Shown: in pieces, positions 1-6,899 of the stretch | How positions within the stretch are numbered: position 1 is the first letter of the stretch | Layout of the letters: each line of letters starts with the position of its first letter | Assembly: GCF_021568695.1 (NCBI RefSeq) | Contig: NZ_JAKGTI010000001.1 | Location: forward strand, 1,302,001-1,366,000 | Direction of reading: 5' to 3' | From: Maritalea mediterranea | Lineage (GTDB): Bacteria; Pseudomonadota; Alphaproteobacteria; Rhizobiales; Devosiaceae | DNA length: 64,000 bases | The notes under the pieces: model-generated | Told to the model about the DNA's origin: nothing | What the model saw: only the letters and a program-made list of their open reading frames with translations | Databases searched by the model: none | Program-made: the position numbers and the translations under genes

Positions 1-620
1 AAGATCGCGAACTGATCGATGAGACGTTCCAAAAGTCGGGTTTTGGGTCGCTGAACGAAGTGGCCGAAGAGGGCTATATTGAACGCGCCGACAGTGTGGC
101 CGACGCCCATTATCGCGATGGCTTCGCGTGGGACGATGGCCGCTTCAAATTCGCGCCGGACTGGCCCGCCACCCAAGAGCGCAAGGCAGTAGAATTTGTC
201 TGCGATCCAGCCATTCTGCCCAAATTCGCCGACCATTGGGAAACCATCGAGGCGTGTGACGAAGCGCATCCGTTCCGCCTGGCCACAAGCCCAGCCCGTG
301 CCTTCCTCAACACCAGCTTCACCGAAACCCCCGGTTCACAAAAACGCCACCCGGAACCCACCGTGTTCGTCCACCCAGACGATGCCACCGCGCTGAACAT
401 CAATGAGGACGACTACGTCACCGTCGGCAACAAACGCGGCGAAGTAGTGCTCAAAGCCAAAATCTTCGACGGCATGCAACGCGGCGTGCTGATCGCCGAA
501 AGTCTGTTTAAGAACAAGGCCCATAAAGGCGGTAAAGGAATCAACACTTTAATCGGCTCCGACCCCGTGCCACCGTTTGGTGGAGCCGCGTTTCATGATT
601 GTGCGGTTTGGGTGAGGTAG
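1..620 (+). CDS. Molybdopterin-dependent oxidoreductase, C-terminal part (5' end outside window)
   Basis: The reading frame is already open at base 3 and stops at 618-620, so only the last ~205 residues are visible. They contain the end of the catalytic region and a molybdopterin-dinucleotide-binding beta-barrel domain, recognisable from HPFRLATSPA followed by a HPDDA..LNI..DDYV.V.N.RGEV stretch and an ending with a glycine-rich PPFGGAAFHDC segment. This C-terminal domain is shared by formate dehydrogenases, DMSO-reductase-type enzymes and many uncharacterised oxidoreductases, so the substrate cannot be told from this fragment. It is distinct from the nitrate reductase NasA further along (19935-22589). 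The next gene begins 60 bases downstream and looks unrelated. Confidence 0.8.
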   Translation, partial: DRELIDETFQKSGFGSLNEVAEEGYIERADSVADAHYRDGFAWDDGRFKFAPDWPATQERKAVEFVCDPAILPKFADHWETIEACDEAHPFRLATSPARAFLNTSFTETPGSQKRHPEPTVFVHPDDATALNINEDDYVTVGNKRGEVVLKAKIFDGMQRGVLIAESLFKNKAHKGGKGINTLIGSDPVPPFGGAAFHDCAVWVR

Positions 621-680
621 CAATTGTGAAGAATTATTGCCAATGTGGTAGCATTCGTTGAATTACGGGTGGAGTAAGAC

Positions 681-1679
681 ATGCGAGTGCGCAAGACGAT
701 CGACACTGTGAAAAGTGCGTCTGATAACGCCTTATCAAAAATGAAGAAGCGTGCCGAGTTGCGTGCTTTTTTTCGGCGTCAGAAAAGAAGAAATAGGCTT
801 CATTTCCCAACAGTCTGGGACATAGAATCTTTTGCTGCAATCGACAATCTGGGTTCTGCTGAAGAGATAAGCGAGGACATTAAAAAGGAAGTTATTGAAA
901 ATCTACATAAAGGTAAGGAGCTACACTACAAACAGATTTTAAGGTCGCGCCTGCTAGCCGCTCCAATTTCATTGTTTATTGTATTTAACTATTTTGGTCT
1001 CAGCGAGCATATCTCATTTGCGGGTGTTACTCTCGATGCAACAAGTCTACCTTCGGCTGAAATCGCAATTTTGCTCCATTCAATTGTCATGTTTTTAAGC
1101 CATGGCACGCTGGTGAAATATCATACAATTGAGCGGATGCTGCAAAGAGCTTATTACAAGTTTTATGAAAATGCTCGTTCACAGATTTACATCCGCGCTT
1201 TGGTGGTCGACACAGAACCGATTCCGTTTTGGTTTGAAAACTTACCCAGTAGACATTGGGGCAAGGCTCGGAATTGGATTTCTAAATTGAACTTGTCAAT
1301 AATATGGTTGCGTGGGCTTACGCCGTTACTTTTTGCTTTTCTGTTTTACTATTTGGCGTTTTCTAAGATTTTTAGCGAACCAAATTTACCAACGCATTTC
1401 CTTTGGCCATTGGTTGGTATTTGCATCCTGTTGCTTGTTGCCGTTTTGTTTAGGACATTTGTCTTTGGACTATTGTCGCCATTTAGAGACTGGAGCAAAT
1501 TAGAAGAGCTTAGGTCTCTTCAGCAGTCAGATCCAGTCGGGGCAAACAAACTTAATTCTGAGTTATTTGATGAAATGAACCAAGATATAAATGAAATGCG
1601 TGCAAAGGGCGTGCTGCCTTCCGATGAAACTGAGTTTAACAAGATTTGGTCGAAGATGAGCGACAGAAAGTTGTTTTAG
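681..1679 (+). CDS. AT-rich hypothetical multi-pass membrane protein
   Basis: A 332-residue protein that I do not recognise. The N-terminal ~80 residues are highly basic (many K/R), followed by hydrophobic stretches near residues 90-107 and 130-145 and two strong ones near 210-235 and 240-262, so at least two to four membrane segments are likely. The C-terminal ~60 residues are charged and predicted soluble. A GGAG motif precedes the ATG at 681. Codon use is visibly AT-richer than in neighbouring genes (many TTT, ATT, AAA, TTG codons), suggesting a foreign origin or relaxed selection. No neighbour suggests a role: a molybdoenzyme lies upstream and a convergent RidA gene downstream. Confidence 0.7.
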   Translation: MRVRKTIDTVKSASDNALSKMKKRAELRAFFRRQKRRNRLHFPTVWDIESFAAIDNLGSAEEISEDIKKEVIENLHKGKELHYKQILRSRLLAAPISLFIVFNYFGLSEHISFAGVTLDATSLPSAEIAILLHSIVMFLSHGTLVKYHTIERMLQRAYYKFYENARSQIYIRALVVDTEPIPFWFENLPSRHWGKARNWISKLNLSIIWLRGLTPLLFAFLFYYLAFSKIFSEPNLPTHFLWPLVGICILLLVAVLFRTFVFGLLSPFRDWSKLEELRSLQQSDPVGANKLNSELFDEMNQDINEMRAKGVLPSDETEFNKIWSKMSDRKLF

Positions 1680-1740
1680 TATTTATTGCCCCAATTTACC
1701 CTTAAGCCTTCCATACGTTTTACACCCTCAACCCCGCGCC

Positions 1741-1768
1741 CAAAATGGTCACTAAGCGACTCATTTTG
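1741..1768. terminator. Hairpin between convergent genes
   Basis: Arms CAAAATG (1741-1747) and CATTTTG (1762-1768), with an inner GTC/GAC pairing and one bulged T, form a 10-bp stem around a 7-nt loop. It lies between the stop of the hypothetical membrane protein and the stop of the convergent ridA-like gene, which suits a shared terminator. There is no clear U-tract, so the call is tentative. Confidence 0.35.
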
Positions 1769-1833
1769 TCATGGCTGTTTCGGCGGCTTGCCAGCGTGGT
1801 ATCCGCCGACGCGTAACGTGCCGGCGATCTCAC

Positions 1834-2235
1834 TCATCTTTTAACCGCAGCCGTTGCCTCAATCTCAAACATCAGTTCCGGCATGGCCAGCCGTGTGACG
1901 CCGAGCAGCGTCATGGGTGGGGCATTGTTGAAGGGGCCGAACTTTTGGCCCAGCAGGTCAAAATTCTTCAGCGCTTCATCTACATCGGTGGCATAGATGC
2001 CGAGGCGGATGACGTGGCCGAGGTTCATGTCGGCGGCTTTTAAGACTTCTTCCAGATTGTCGAGCGCCAAGGCGATTTGCTGTCGCATATCGCCTGCATG
2101 TTGCGGGCGGCCCTCGCCATCAACGGCGGTTTGACCCGCGCAAATCAATTGGCGGCTCATGCCCTTGATCAGCTCGGCTTGGTTGTAGCCGAGTTGAAGC
2201 GACCAGGGCCACGGGTTCACAGCGTTTCGTTCCAT
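1834..2235 (-). CDS. RidA/YjgF/YER057c/UK114 family protein
   Basis: About 133 residues, the usual length for the family. RidA-type proteins form trimers; the archetype deaminates reactive enamine/imine intermediates, while other subfamilies act on different small substrates. Visible features include the LICAGQTAVDGEG beta strand, the ALDNLEEVLKAADM helix and a C-terminal PELMFEIEATA strand. The invariant arginine of true RidA (usually in an R..A...LP context) is not obvious, so this may belong to a non-deaminase subgroup. The longest frame starts at 2253, but the Met at 2235 (MERNAVNPW) gives the usual family N-terminus. The gene is divergent from the YafY-type regulator and shares its promoter region, which contains a CTGACA/TGTCAG palindrome. 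Confidence 0.8.
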   Translation of the reverse strand: MERNAVNPWPWSLQLGYNQAELIKGMSRQLICAGQTAVDGEGRPQHAGDMRQQIALALDNLEEVLKAADMNLGHVIRLGIYATDVDEALKNFDLLGQKFGPFNNAPPMTLLGVTRLAMPELMFEIEATAAVKR

Positions 2236-2292
2236 TTTCATTATCACTTTCAAAAAGCTTGCCTATAATGAGAGGACCGTAGCGACAGTCTG

Positions 2293-2310
2293 CTGACAGC
2301 ATGGTGTCAG
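2293..2310. promoter_or_regulatory. CTGACA-N6-TGTCAG operator candidate
   Basis: A perfect inverted repeat with 6-bp arms and a 6-bp spacer sits in the 110-bp region between the divergent ridA-like and YafY-like genes, 36 bp before the regulator's start codon. Its position suits autoregulation by the YafY/WYL regulator and co-control of ridA. That this regulator binds it is inference. Confidence 0.5.
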
Positions 2311-2345
2311 GAGAGATGTCGTAAGCCTGATAAAAAGGAAAGAAT

Positions 2346-3029
2346 ATGCGGCGGGCAGATCGCTTGATTAAACTGGTGCACTTTTTACGCAGTCGGCGAC
2401 GCGCTGTCACCGCTCAGCAAATTGCTGAAGAATTTGAGGTTTGCACCCGCACCGTTTATCGCGATATTCAGGATTTGGCGGCCAACGGCACGCCCGTTGT
2501 GGGCGAGGCGGGCATCGGCTATTTGATCGACAAAAGCTATTATATGCCGCCCATCGCCTTTGACGTGGAAGAACTGGAAGCACTTGGACTTGGCCTGAGC
2601 ATGGCCGCCCAATGGACGGACGCGCATTTGGCCCAAAATGCTGAAAGCGCACTAGAAAAGATACGCGCCGTTTTGCCAAAAGATTTGCAGGGCGAGCTGG
2701 AGCAGATCACAACCTATTCCATGCCCAACCAAGCGGACGTGCCTTGGGTGATCAGCTTTTCGGACCTTCGTGAGGCCATTCGCAAACGGCGCAAAATCAT
2801 CATCGACTATACAAATGAGGCGCAGCAAAGCTCAAAGCGCACCTTGCGCCCCTTGGCTCTAATCTATTGTGGGCCGGTTTGGCTGTTGGCAGCGTGGTGC
2901 GAAAGAAGGGATGATTTCCGAAACTTCCGCTTAGACCGCATCAGCAATATGCAGGATGCAAACGAACAGTTTGAAGATGACCCTGCAAAAAATCTAACCG
3001 CCTACAAAGCGCAAGATGGTTTGTGCTGA
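2346..3029 (+). CDS. YafY-type transcriptional regulator (HTH_11 + WYL)
   Basis: A 227-residue DNA-binding regulator. Residues ~1-60 form a DeoR/HTH_11-type winged helix (RLIKLVHFLR, then TAQQIAEEFEVCTRTVYRDI), and residues ~135-215 form a WYL domain, thought to sense small ligands or nucleic acid (IIIDYTN ... RTLRPLALIY...WLLAAWCERRDDFRNFRLDRI). The length matches the YafY subfamily. An AAGGAAAG ribosome-binding site precedes the ATG at 2346. It is divergent from the RidA-like gene and ends 3 bases before the convergent TSUP permease stop, so little or no terminator separates those two. Confidence 0.88.
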   Translation: MRRADRLIKLVHFLRSRRRAVTAQQIAEEFEVCTRTVYRDIQDLAANGTPVVGEAGIGYLIDKSYYMPPIAFDVEELEALGLGLSMAAQWTDAHLAQNAESALEKIRAVLPKDLQGELEQITTYSMPNQADVPWVISFSDLREAIRKRRKIIIDYTNEAQQSSKRTLRPLALIYCGPVWLLAAWCERRDDFRNFRLDRISNMQDANEQFEDDPAKNLTAYKAQDGLC

Positions 3030-3032
3030 GCC

Positions 3033-3797
3033 TCACCCATAGACCTGCCAAAAGAAATACCCCGTCAGCCCCAAACCATAAACAATCACAAACCAGCGCA
3101 CATAAATGGCGGGGATGAGATAGGAGAGGCGGGCGGCGAGGTAGCCGCCTAGGGTGGCGCCAACGAGAGCGACGGAACCTTCCAGCCAGAAGATGGAGCC
3201 GCCAATGGCCAGGCGGATCACGGCGGTGAGCGCCACGAGGGTGGAGAGCCACAGCTTGATGCCGTTCATGCCATTAATGTCTTTATAGCCCGCCAGCACC
3301 AGAAACGCCAAAAGGATGATGCCGAGCCCGGCATTGAAAAAGCCGCCATAAAAGCAAATGGCGGTGAGCAGCAAAATGCTGCCCACAAGCCCGGCGCGGG
3401 CCGCATGTTTGCTGCCGCTGCTGCGCGCCACCAGATAGGTGTTGAGCTGGCCGCCAAAGCTGAAGGCTAAAACGGCAAACAACATCAGCCAAGGCACGAT
3501 GGCGCTAAACTGCGCGTCAGACACCATAAGAAGCGCTTCGGCGCCCAAATAGCCAGCAACCAAAGCGATGATCGAATACAGCACCAGCCGCTTCTTGTTG
3601 GCCATGATGGCGTCATAAAAGCCGATGGCGCCGCTGGCATAGCCGGGCAGGCAGGCGAACGTGTTTGTGGCATTGGCCGCCACCGGCGGCACGCCCACCA
3701 GCAACAGCGCCGGAAAAATCACAAATGACCCGCCGCCCGCCAGCGCGTTCAATACGCCCGCGCCCAATCCGGCAAAAAAGAGAATAATCCATTCCAT
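3033..3797 (-). CDS. TSUP family permease (TauE/SafE-like)
   Basis: A 254-residue integral membrane protein with about eight hydrophobic segments. The N-terminal IILFFAGLGAGVLNALAGGGS motif and the later GGFFNAGLGI repeat are the two TSUP half-repeats. Members export or import organosulfur compounds, sulfite, sulfoacetate and similar anions; the substrate here is unknown. No sulfonate-metabolism gene is adjacent. It is transcribed against the YafY-type regulator and divergently from the GST gene, with about 160 bp between the start codons that include a 24-bp palindrome. Confidence 0.85.
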   Translation of the reverse strand: MEWIILFFAGLGAGVLNALAGGGSFVIFPALLLVGVPPVAANATNTFACLPGYASGAIGFYDAIMANKKRLVLYSIIALVAGYLGAEALLMVSDAQFSAIVPWLMLFAVLAFSFGGQLNTYLVARSSGSKHAARAGLVGSILLLTAICFYGGFFNAGLGIILLAFLVLAGYKDINGMNGIKLWLSTLVALTAVIRLAIGGSIFWLEGSVALVGATLGGYLAARLSYLIPAIYVRWFVIVYGLGLTGYFFWQVYG

Positions 3798-3903
3798 AAT
3801 CTGTCCTTTGTGACCTTATGCCCGGCAAATCATCAGATTGGCTAGGACAAAATGCAACCATTGCAGGGCTGAACACGTTTTTGTGTTGGGTGAGGGGTTG
3901 AAT

Positions 3904-3927
3904 CTTTATCGTAGAATTACGATAAAG
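3904..3927. promoter_or_regulatory. Perfect palindromic operator upstream of GST
   Basis: Arms CTTTATCGTA (3904-3913) and TACGATAAAG (3918-3927) are exact reverse complements around the 4-bp spacer GAAT. The site lies 34 bp before the GST start codon and ~107 bp from the divergent TSUP start. Length and symmetry are those of a dimeric repressor operator (HxlR, MarR or LysR type). No obvious cognate regulator is adjacent. Confidence 0.6.
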
Positions 3928-3961
3928 ACGTGAATTACCATTCAAAACAGTGAGGCACAAT

Positions 3962-4672
3962 ATGTCAACGCAACAAAACGAGCCGATCGATCTCTATTAT
4001 TGGCCAACCCCCAATGGCTGGAAGATCTCCATCCTGCTGGAAGAATTGAAAGTGCCTTATAATTTGCGCCTCATCAATATTGGCGCGGGGGATCAATTTG
4101 ATCCGGAATTTTTAAAAATTTCGCCCAACAATAAAATGCCCGCCATTGTTGACCAGGAAGGGCCGGGCGGCGCGCCGATCTCTGTTTTTGAATCGGCCGC
4201 CATCATGAAATATCTGGCCAAGAAATTTGGTCAATTCTATCCGAGCGATGAACGCGCGCAGGTGAAGGTGGACGAATGGCTGTTCTGGCAAATGGGCGGC
4301 TTTGGCCCAATGCTGGGGCAAAACCATCACTTCTCCAAATATGCGCCGGAAAAACTACCTTACGCCATCAAGCGCTATGAGGATGAAACCCATCGGCTTT
4401 ATGGCGTTTTGAACAAGCGGTTGGCTGAAAACGACTATGTGGCGGGCGATTATTCCATCGCCGACATGGCCATTTATGGTTGGGCCACCCTTTGGGAAAA
4501 TCAGGGCATGGACATCGAAGAATTTCCGCATGTGAAGGCCTGGCTGGCACGCCTTGGAGCCCGCGATGCGGTGAAAAAAGGTATGGAAGTCGGCAAAGAA
4601 GAACGCGAGAAGCTGAGCTTGGCTGACAATAAAGACGCGCAAAAAGTGCTGTTTAATCAGCGCGCGAAATAA
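3962..4672 (+). CDS. Glutathione S-transferase, YfcG/YghU (nu-class-like)
   Basis: A 236-residue cytoplasmic thioredoxin-fold transferase. The N-terminal GST domain has the YYWPTPNGWK motif followed by NNKMPAIVD (cis-Pro) and SVFESAAIMKYLA (the glutathione-binding E-S pair), and the C-terminal all-alpha domain covers residues ~90-210. The sequence resembles E. coli YfcG/YghU, which bind two glutathiones or a glutathione disulfide and show disulfide-reductase activity. The ATG at 3962 is preferred over the upstream in-frame GTG at 3950 because GTGAGG sits six bases before it. A perfect palindrome in the promoter suggests specific regulation. Confidence 0.88.
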   Translation: MSTQQNEPIDLYYWPTPNGWKISILLEELKVPYNLRLINIGAGDQFDPEFLKISPNNKMPAIVDQEGPGGAPISVFESAAIMKYLAKKFGQFYPSDERAQVKVDEWLFWQMGGFGPMLGQNHHFSKYAPEKLPYAIKRYEDETHRLYGVLNKRLAENDYVAGDYSIADMAIYGWATLWENQGMDIEEFPHVKAWLARLGARDAVKKGMEVGKEEREKLSLADNKDAQKVLFNQRAK

Positions 4673-4677
4673 TCAAG

Positions 4678-4710
4678 TTGGGTCAGGATCACGGGGCGAT
4701 CTTGACCCAA
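4678..4710. terminator. Bidirectional terminator between GST and DUF2147 genes
   Basis: A 13-bp stem, TTGGGTCAGGATC (4678-4690) against GATCTTGACCCAA (4698-4710), has one G-T pairing and a 7-nt loop and is followed by a T/C-rich tail on the plus strand. It sits at the convergent junction and overlaps the last codons of the minus-strand gene. Confidence 0.7.
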
Positions 4711-5138
4711 TCTTCTTTCAGGCAAAGGATGCTGTAAAACAGACAGCCTTTCAGCCTGATGGTTTGAGGGTCAGGCATTTTCGCCGTGCCCTCATACATT
4801 TTGCCATCCAATGGATTATATAGCTCGCCCACAAAGGTTTTTGGCTCGTCGCTTTTAGAAAATGTGATCAGCAAAATGCCTTCAATCGGGCGGTCGCGCA
4901 GTTTCGGGTCAGGATTGCGCTTGTCTGTTAAGCCCGGCTTGGCGGCTTTGGAAACGGTCCCGCAATATCGCTCGGCCCCGCACCGCTCAATCCGGATTTC
5001 GGCATCCAGCCGCGTGCGCCAGGTGCCCACGGGGTTAAAGGCCTGCGCAAAGCTCACCGTTGTGGGCAGCACCAGCACAAGCGCCAACACCAAACGGACC
5101 AAAGATTTTATAGCAGTCAACGGCATTCTTCTTCCCAA
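4689..5138 (-). CDS. DUF2147 family exported protein
   Basis: A 149-residue secreted protein. The signal peptide is obvious (hydrophobic LVRLVLALVLVLPTTVSFAQA with a cleavage site after AQA near residue 32). The mature part has the DUF2147 pattern: GTWRT......I..C...CG.V, a KLRDRPI.G..L segment, a G..YNP.DGK.Y.G hairpin and a final GCLF.S.LCLKE.W strand. Family members are small lipocalin-like beta proteins of unknown function. Four Cys in the mature protein could form disulfides in the periplasm. It is a single gene convergent with the GST. Confidence 0.85.
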   Translation of the reverse strand: MGRRMPLTAIKSLVRLVLALVLVLPTTVSFAQAFNPVGTWRTRLDAEIRIERCGAERYCGTVSKAAKPGLTDKRNPDPKLRDRPIEGILLITFSKSDEPKTFVGELYNPLDGKMYEGTAKMPDPQTIRLKGCLFYSILCLKEDWVKIAP

Positions 5139-5406
5139 AACATATCTTTATAAATACGATTCGCGGCAAAACCAGGTTGTTTAGCCTTCAACCCATGGTC
5201 GCTACTCTAAAACATAATCCTGACAAAGCCGCGTTTCGCAATGCTTAATAAGCAACCCGATCACGCGACAATGCCGCGCCCTGTAAGATTATAGCTTCTA
5301 AAGTATGAACCCCAACACCTATTTTGAACAGGCGACCACAATACAATGTCAAAATTTTGAAAAAATACCTTGCATCCATCACAACGTTAAGGTTATTCAC
5401 GGCCTC

Positions 5407-5499
5407 GGAGAGGTGGCCGAGTGGTCGAAGGCGCTCCCCTGCTAAGGGAGTAGGCGGTGTAGAGCTGTCTCGAGGGTTCGAATCCCTTCCTCTCCGCCA
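5407..5499 (+). tRNA. tRNA-Ser (anticodon GCT)
   Basis: Acceptor arms GGAGAGG (5407-5413) and CCTCTCC (5489-5495), discriminator G and an encoded CCA (5497-5499). The anticodon GCT at 5441-5443 sits in a CTCCCCTGCTAAGGGAG arm and reads AGC/AGT. The long variable arm between the anticodon arm and the T-arm is typical of class II serine tRNA. The T-loop GGTTCGAATCC is canonical. Confidence 0.97.
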
Positions 5500-5717
5500 T
5501 TTCCCTATATAAAATCTTTGCTTTGTTCGCTGTGAAACGCGGCTTGATCGCCCTTTGGCGTGGTTGGGCTGCAGGTTGCTGCTAGTCTGTCTTCTATCAA
5601 CAGCCAAATGCTTGGTGTTTTATAGGTTGCGCTTCTCCACGCAGAAAATTGAACGCACGATGCGCCGCAGGGGCTGAACCTGTTTCCATAAGACAAACAG
5701 CAATCAGGACATTTTGA
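5500..5717. other. Intergenic stretch without recognised content
   Basis: Between the tRNA and the stop of the DmdA/GcvT-like gene. I see no convincing gene, strong hairpin or attachment-site repeat of the tRNA 3' end here. Confidence 0.5.
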
Positions 5718-6881
5718 TCAACTGGCTGACGCCAGTGTTTTCTTGGGGTCGAAGAAGGGGATTGGCACAATTGTTCCGACCCGCGTTTCGCCTAGTTTGT
5801 CCACGATCAGTTCGGTCCCCAGATCCGTATGCTCGACACGCAGCGTCGCAAGGCCAATGTTCTTTTCCAGTCTCGGAGAATAGACGGCTGAGGTTACAGT
5901 GCCGACCTGCGCGCCATCGCGCCTGATCGGCCAGAAGAAATCGTTGGTCCCGACGAACGGCGCCCCTTCAATCTCCAGGCCTACAAGCCGTTGTTTGACA
6001 CCTTTTTTCTTAATTCGGGTCAGCGCTTCCTTGCCAATAAAATCGGCCTCCATCTCCAGATCAACCAACCGGTCGAGATTCAACTCATAAGGGTTGTTCG
6101 CAAGGTTCATATCGGCGTGATAGGACAGCATGCCGGCTTCGATGCGGCGAATGGCCGATGTGTGGCCCGGTCTAAGACCCATTGAATAGCCGATGTCCAT
6201 AATATGTTCCCAAAGCCGACCGCCAGCGGCGCCGTCGCGCAGATAGATTTCATACCCCAACTCGCTGGTCCACCCGGTACGTGAGATGATGAGGGGTATG
6301 CCGTGCCAGTCATATTCCATGAACCGGAAATATTTCAGTTTGGTCGGTTCCTCCCCAAAGCACGCGCGCAGGATGTCTCGTGATTTCGGGCCCTGCAACT
6401 GAAGCGGCGAGACATCCGGTTCGGACAATTCAACATCCATGCCTGCGTTCACGGCCACACCGCGCGCCCAGAGGAGCACGTCACTATCCGCAATCGACAG
6501 CCAGAAATGATCTTCGGCCAGCTTGAGCAAGATCGGGTCATTGATGACTCCGCCGTCCTGATCCGTGATCAACACATATTTGCACTGACCCACTTCGCAT
6601 TTGGAGAGGTCGCGTGAGCAGATATATTGGGTAAATTTCGCCGCATCTGGTCCTTTAATTTCAACTTGCCGTTCCACTGAAACGTCCGCCAACGTGGCGT
6701 GATTGACCAGGTTCCAGAAATTTTGTTCCGGATCGCCAAAATCGCGCGGGATATACATGTGGTTATAGACCGAAAACCCCTTGGCGCCCCAGCGAAGGGC
6801 CGCGTCGGAATAGGGCGATTTCCGCACCTGTGTGCCGAAACTGAAATGTGCAAACTCTAGTTCATGGGCCATGGCATTCAT
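5718..6881 (-). CDS. DmdA/GcvT-family tetrahydrofolate-dependent methyltransferase
   Basis: A 387-residue protein of the aminomethyltransferase (GcvT) fold. It resembles DMSP demethylase DmdA more than glycine-cleavage T protein: it has GFSVYNHMYIPRDF near the N-terminus, a VERQVEIKGPDAAKF segment, GQCKYVLITDQDGGVINDP, FWLSIADSDVLLWARG and the LQLQGPKSRDIL strand. DmdA moves a methyl group from dimethylsulfoniopropionate to tetrahydrofolate, giving methylmercaptopropionate. No gcvH or gcvP is near; instead the gene is last in an operon with an acyl-CoA ligase (18-base gap) and a crotonase, the kinds of enzyme needed after DmdA. A missing dmdC-type dehydrogenase and the unusual crotonase leave other N- or S-methylated substrates open. 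Confidence 0.6.
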   Translation of the reverse strand: MNAMAHELEFAHFSFGTQVRKSPYSDAALRWGAKGFSVYNHMYIPRDFGDPEQNFWNLVNHATLADVSVERQVEIKGPDAAKFTQYICSRDLSKCEVGQCKYVLITDQDGGVINDPILLKLAEDHFWLSIADSDVLLWARGVAVNAGMDVELSEPDVSPLQLQGPKSRDILRACFGEEPTKLKYFRFMEYDWHGIPLIISRTGWTSELGYEIYLRDGAAGGRLWEHIMDIGYSMGLRPGHTSAIRRIEAGMLSYHADMNLANNPYELNLDRLVDLEMEADFIGKEALTRIKKKGVKQRLVGLEIEGAPFVGTNDFFWPIRRDGAQVGTVTSAVYSPRLEKNIGLATLRVEHTDLGTELIVDKLGETRVGTIVPIPFFDPKKTLASAS

Positions 6882-6899
6882 CCAATTAGTGGGTAAAGG

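Noticed and set aside
5245-5607. 120-codon minus-strand reading frame running across the tRNA-Ser gene
   Set aside because: It is the complement of a clear tRNA with canonical arms and has no ribosome-binding site or recognisable product; a well-known annotation artefact.
5407-5717. tRNA-Ser as the attachment site of an integrated element
   Set aside because: No integrase, no repeat of the tRNA 3' end and no mobile genes follow.
5718-6881. Glycine cleavage T protein (gcvT)
   Set aside because: The fold is the same, but no gcvH/gcvP is adjacent and the motifs and operon partners favour a DmdA-like enzyme; kept as a DmdA/GcvT-family call.
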